A stretch of DNA of 64,000 bases from assembly GCA_937890595.1 (NCBI GenBank), contig CALADM010000016.1:1-64000 (forward strand), read 5' to 3'. Shown here piece after piece: positions 61,745-64,000 of the stretch. The notes under the pieces were generated by a model, which made no database searches, was not told where the DNA came from, and worked only from the letters and a program-made list of their open reading frames with translations. The position numbers and the translations under genes were made by a program. Positions within the stretch are counted from its first letter, which is position 1. Every line of letters begins with the position of its first letter. This DNA is from CAJMNU01 sp905214855. GTDB taxonomy: Bacteria; Bacillota; Clostridia; Lachnospirales; Lachnospiraceae.

Positions 61745-62635
61745 ATGACAAAAACTGAAAGAAAAGAAAAACAAATTTTAATGATGTCCTTTTTCTCTGG
61801 ACTTTTATTTGCCATTGCAGAATTTATCTTCTCCATATACAGCCACTCTCAATCTGCATTGACAGATGCTGTATATGATGCATCAGAACTGGTCTTTATT
61901 GCCTTGCTCCTGTTTTTGACTCCGTTATTCCATAAACCTGTATCCGAAAAACACCCCTATGGATACTTTCAGGTCGAATCGATATTTGTTATCATCAAAG
62001 GGGTTATGATGCTTTCTGTTACTATGGGTGTTTCCGCAGAAATACTTGACTCTGCTCTATCTGGTGGTAATACAGTAAACAACGCTCAAGTTTCTATATT
62101 TCAGTGTTGTCTTGGTATTGCAAGTATCATTATTTTTCTATGCATGAAACGCCTCAACCACAACTTATCCTCTCCAACAATCACAACTGAATTATTGGGC
62201 TGGAAACTTGACATTATTTACAGTTTAGGAATGTCCCTTGCCTTCTTTGTTTCTCTGTATCTGGAAAAAACACCTCTGGGTTTTATCACTCCATACTTTG
62301 ATCAGATCGTAGCTGTCATTATCATGGTATTCATGCTTCCAGAAAGTGTTAAAGTATTATGGGGTGCAGTAAAAGATATCTTTTTATTCTCCCCAGATCA
62401 GACATTTATAGAAGAAGTCAAGGCAATATGTACTCCCATTCTGGAAGAATATCATTTTTTACCTGTTTTTTTTGATATTACTAAAACAGGTCGTCATGTG
62501 TGGGTGGCTATCTATTTTCGGATTGAAACAGACTCCTTGAAAGTACAGGATTTCTCCAATGCCTTAAATAATCTCAATGAAAAATCACAGGAAAAATTTC
62601 AGGAATGTACTTGCGAACTCATACTAGTCCCTTAA
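61745..62635 (+). CDS. Cation diffusion facilitator family transporter
   Basis: 296-aa membrane protein with six helices and a C-terminal cytoplasmic domain, presumed divalent metal/proton antiporter. CDF features: SALTDAVYDASEL (two Asp of the helix-2 site), KHPYGYFQVE after it, and helix 5 with WKLDIIYSLG, where only one of the two usual ligands (HxxxD) is kept. This suggests unusual metal preference or coupling. The ATG at 61745 is 38 bases after the only good ribosome site (AAGGAG, 61701-61706), with a GTCCAA/TTGGAC hairpin between; an in-frame ATT at 61715 is correctly spaced. Divergent from the Zn/Cd operon. Confidence 0.85.
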   Translation: MTKTERKEKQILMMSFFSGLLFAIAEFIFSIYSHSQSALTDAVYDASELVFIALLLFLTPLFHKPVSEKHPYGYFQVESIFVIIKGVMMLSVTMGVSAEILDSALSGGNTVNNAQVSIFQCCLGIASIIIFLCMKRLNHNLSSPTITTELLGWKLDIIYSLGMSLAFFVSLYLEKTPLGFITPYFDQIVAVIIMVFMLPESVKVLWGAVKDIFLFSPDQTFIEEVKAICTPILEEYHFLPVFFDITKTGRHVWVAIYFRIETDSLKVQDFSNALNNLNEKSQEKFQECTCELILVP

Positions 62636-62693
62636 CTTATAATAAGTTTTAAGCTAGTAAAACATACTAAAAATAATGATTTGGGGTGATAAC

Positions 62694-63449
62694 ATGAATG
62701 AGATCAAAAAAAATTATTATGGTAGTTTATGTACTGAAATGTATGAGATTTTACATGAACAAGCGCCACAAGATGAACTCAATTTTTATCTCTCATATAC
62801 AAAAAAAGATATGAAGATCTTAGAGGCATTATGTGGCAGTGGACGTTTTCTTGTTCCATTTATGGAACAAGGTTTTGATATTTATGGTATGGATCTCTCT
62901 GGTGAAATGTTGAATAAATTAAAAGAAAAAGCGCCTAATGCAAAAATAACACAAGCAGATATTTTAGAGTATACCTCTCAAAACCTGTTCGATTATATTT
63001 TTGTTTCTTCAGGTTCTATCTCTTTATTTACGGATATCTCTTTATGCAAAAAAGTTTTAGAAGCCTTAAAACGCCTGTTAGCGCCAAACGGAAAACTTGT
63101 TTTTGCTGTTGAAACATTGGCAGACCGCTGTCCTGATGATGCAGATTATGAAGTATCTGTCTCTGTAAAAACCAAAGAAGGCTTGGAACTTGTATTAAAA
63201 ACAAAGAATTCTTATGATGAACAAAGCCAGACTCAATTCTCTCCTGGTATCTATGAACTTTATGACAAAGAGGAACTTATACAAAGGGAAATGATGGATT
63301 TCCAAACACATCTATATCGATTTGGCGAAATGGAACAGTATTTAAAAGAACTTGGTTTCCAACAGATCCAAACGTATTCTTCTTTCTCTAAAGAAATTGC
63401 TGTGGATGATTCGTGTGAGATGTTTTTATTTGAATGTACTGCCGTTTAA
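62694..63449 (+). CDS. Class I SAM-dependent methyltransferase
   Basis: 251-aa Rossmann-fold methyltransferase. SAM motif I ILEALCGSGRFLVPF, motif II YGMDLSGEML (acidic residue that holds the ribose), then ITQADILEY and FDYIFVSSGSISLF. Substrate unknown; the tail is small-molecule-type rather than nucleic-acid-type. ATG 62694 has GGGGTGA upstream. It is the last chromosomal gene before the IS66 element. Confidence 0.82.
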   Translation: MNEIKKNYYGSLCTEMYEILHEQAPQDELNFYLSYTKKDMKILEALCGSGRFLVPFMEQGFDIYGMDLSGEMLNKLKEKAPNAKITQADILEYTSQNLFDYIFVSSGSISLFTDISLCKKVLEALKRLLAPNGKLVFAVETLADRCPDDADYEVSVSVKTKEGLELVLKTKNSYDEQSQTQFSPGIYELYDKEELIQREMMDFQTHLYRFGEMEQYLKELGFQQIQTYSSFSKEIAVDDSCEMFLFECTAV

Positions 63450-63618
63450 ATACGAATGTTAGAGCTGACCAATCTCCTAACAGTAAGACATTTTTATGTA
63501 CTACTATTTTTTCTTAGAATGTAAACGTCAAACCACTCGCCTTGGCGAATTAGTTTTTTTATGAGACACTCTAAAAAACACGAAAAAACTAATAGTTTTT
63601 TAGAGGAGGTCAACTATT

Positions 63619-64000
63619 ATGGATCAATCAACTCATGAAATTAGACGAAGGAATTGGATGAATATCATTAATCAATGCAAAAATCGTCCAGCAAACATAA
63701 CTTCCAAACAATGGCTTGCAGATAACGGAATCAGCGATAAATCTTATTATTACTGGCTTCGCAAAATTCGTTTAGAAGCATATGAACAATTGAATGTTCC
63801 GGCAGTTACGCAATCAGCAGAAATTTCTTTTACTGAAATTCCACTTCCAACCAACGATGCTCATTCTTCAGATTGGAATGGATCTGTTTCAAAACCAGTA
63901 GCTGTAATCAAATGTGGAAACTTATCCATTGGATTATCCAATGATATTTCAGAAGAGCTTCTGCACCGACTTCTTAAGGAGACATCACATGCTGGAAGAT
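63619..64000 (+). CDS. tnpA: IS66 accessory protein TnpA (3' end beyond window)
   Basis: Starts MDQSTHEIRRRNWMNIINQC with GGAGG eight bases upstream. The N-terminal part is a small helix-turn-helix (TSKQWLADNGISDKSYYYWL), as in IS66 TnpA; the middle is variable and the C-terminus (VAVIKCGNLSIGL) conserved. At least 127 codons lie inside the window with no stop yet. It overlaps the start of tnpB. Confidence 0.85.
   Translation, partial: MDQSTHEIRRRNWMNIINQCKNRPANITSKQWLADNGISDKSYYYWLRKIRLEAYEQLNVPAVTQSAEISFTEIPLPTNDAHSSDWNGSVSKPVAVIKCGNLSIGLSNDISEELLHRLLKETSHAGR
63989..64000 (+). CDS. tnpB: Start of IS66 TnpB (four codons in window)
   Basis: ATG at 63989 in another frame than tnpA, with AAGGAG seven bases upstream, reading MLED. 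Gene order and overlap fit the IS66 tnpA-tnpB arrangement; the rest is outside the window. Confidence 0.6.

Larger units (their letters stand above)
63521..64000 (+). mobile_element. Left part of an IS66-family insertion sequence
   Basis: From GTAAACGTCAAACCACTCGC (63521), a plausible left terminal repeat since IS66 ends start GTAA, the element includes a leader, tnpA and the start of tnpB, then leaves the window. The eight bases before it (CTTAGAAT) are a candidate target duplication to compare with the far end. A 19-bp inverted repeat (AAAAAACTA/TAGTTTTTT, 63583-63601) lies just before the ribosome site. Confidence 0.8.

Overview
The window reads as chromosome of a low-GC Firmicute of class Clostridia, most likely family Lachnospiraceae (genus not resolved). 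The reasons are the strong AGGAGG ribosome sites, the sporulation-linked yyaC and yaaL (DUF2508) genes, DUF5711 and TSCPD (TIGR03905) proteins, a complete V/A-type ATPase operon, and many housekeeping genes of clostridial type. Both edges lie in insertion sequences: an IS607-type recombinase with a nonsense codon at the left edge and the start of an IS66-family element at the right edge.

Layout. 0.3-12.4 kb (mostly minus strand): CBS/DRTGG inorganic pyrophosphatase, ROK glucokinase, transketolase, a DUF5711 propeller protein beside a LysM membrane protein, yyaC, glucose-6-phosphate isomerase, and an unknown membrane protein. 12.6-19.1 kb: MTA/SAH nucleosidase, a TSCPD protein, then the metG - small helical protein - traX - tatD - rsmA series. 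19.2-24.3 kb (plus): an ArsR regulator, yaaL, a GH13 amylase, branching enzyme glgB and a phosphotransferase. 24.4-34 kb: a two-component system behind a cre-like palindrome, a secreted protein with cell-wall-binding repeats, an M42 aminopeptidase, and two LysR regulators around aspartate ammonia-lyase. 34.4-35.6 kb: tRNA-Lys(CTT), a tiny lysine-rich ORF and trmB.

35.9-44.1 kb is a carbohydrate locus: a membrane-bound AraC-type sensor-regulator, a cytoplasmic heparinase II/III-family lyase, a lipoprotein binding protein and two CUT1 permeases, i.e. import of an acidic oligosaccharide followed by intracellular lyase cleavage. 44.3-53 kb is a nine-gene V/A-ATPase operon (stalk coil, C, I, K, F, E, A, B, D), followed by a D-Ala-D-Ala carboxypeptidase. 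54.7-62.6 kb is a metal region: a DnaQ-like exonuclease, a FeoA-FeoB fusion for Fe(II) uptake, an ArsR/SmtB repressor, a Zn/Cd-type P1B ATPase and a separate one-domain HMA carrier with a perfect operator, then a CDF efflux protein. A methyltransferase and IS66 close the window.

No single obviously new multi-gene system stands out. The most interesting leads are a LysM membrane protein whose cytoplasmic domain looks like an inactive JAMM/MPN fold beside DUF5711; three unrelated short tandem-repeat arrays in the metal-transport region; IS200/IS605-like hairpins around the HMA gene; a duplicated permease 3' end; and several strong palindromes over promoters. All functions come from reading motifs, without database searches.
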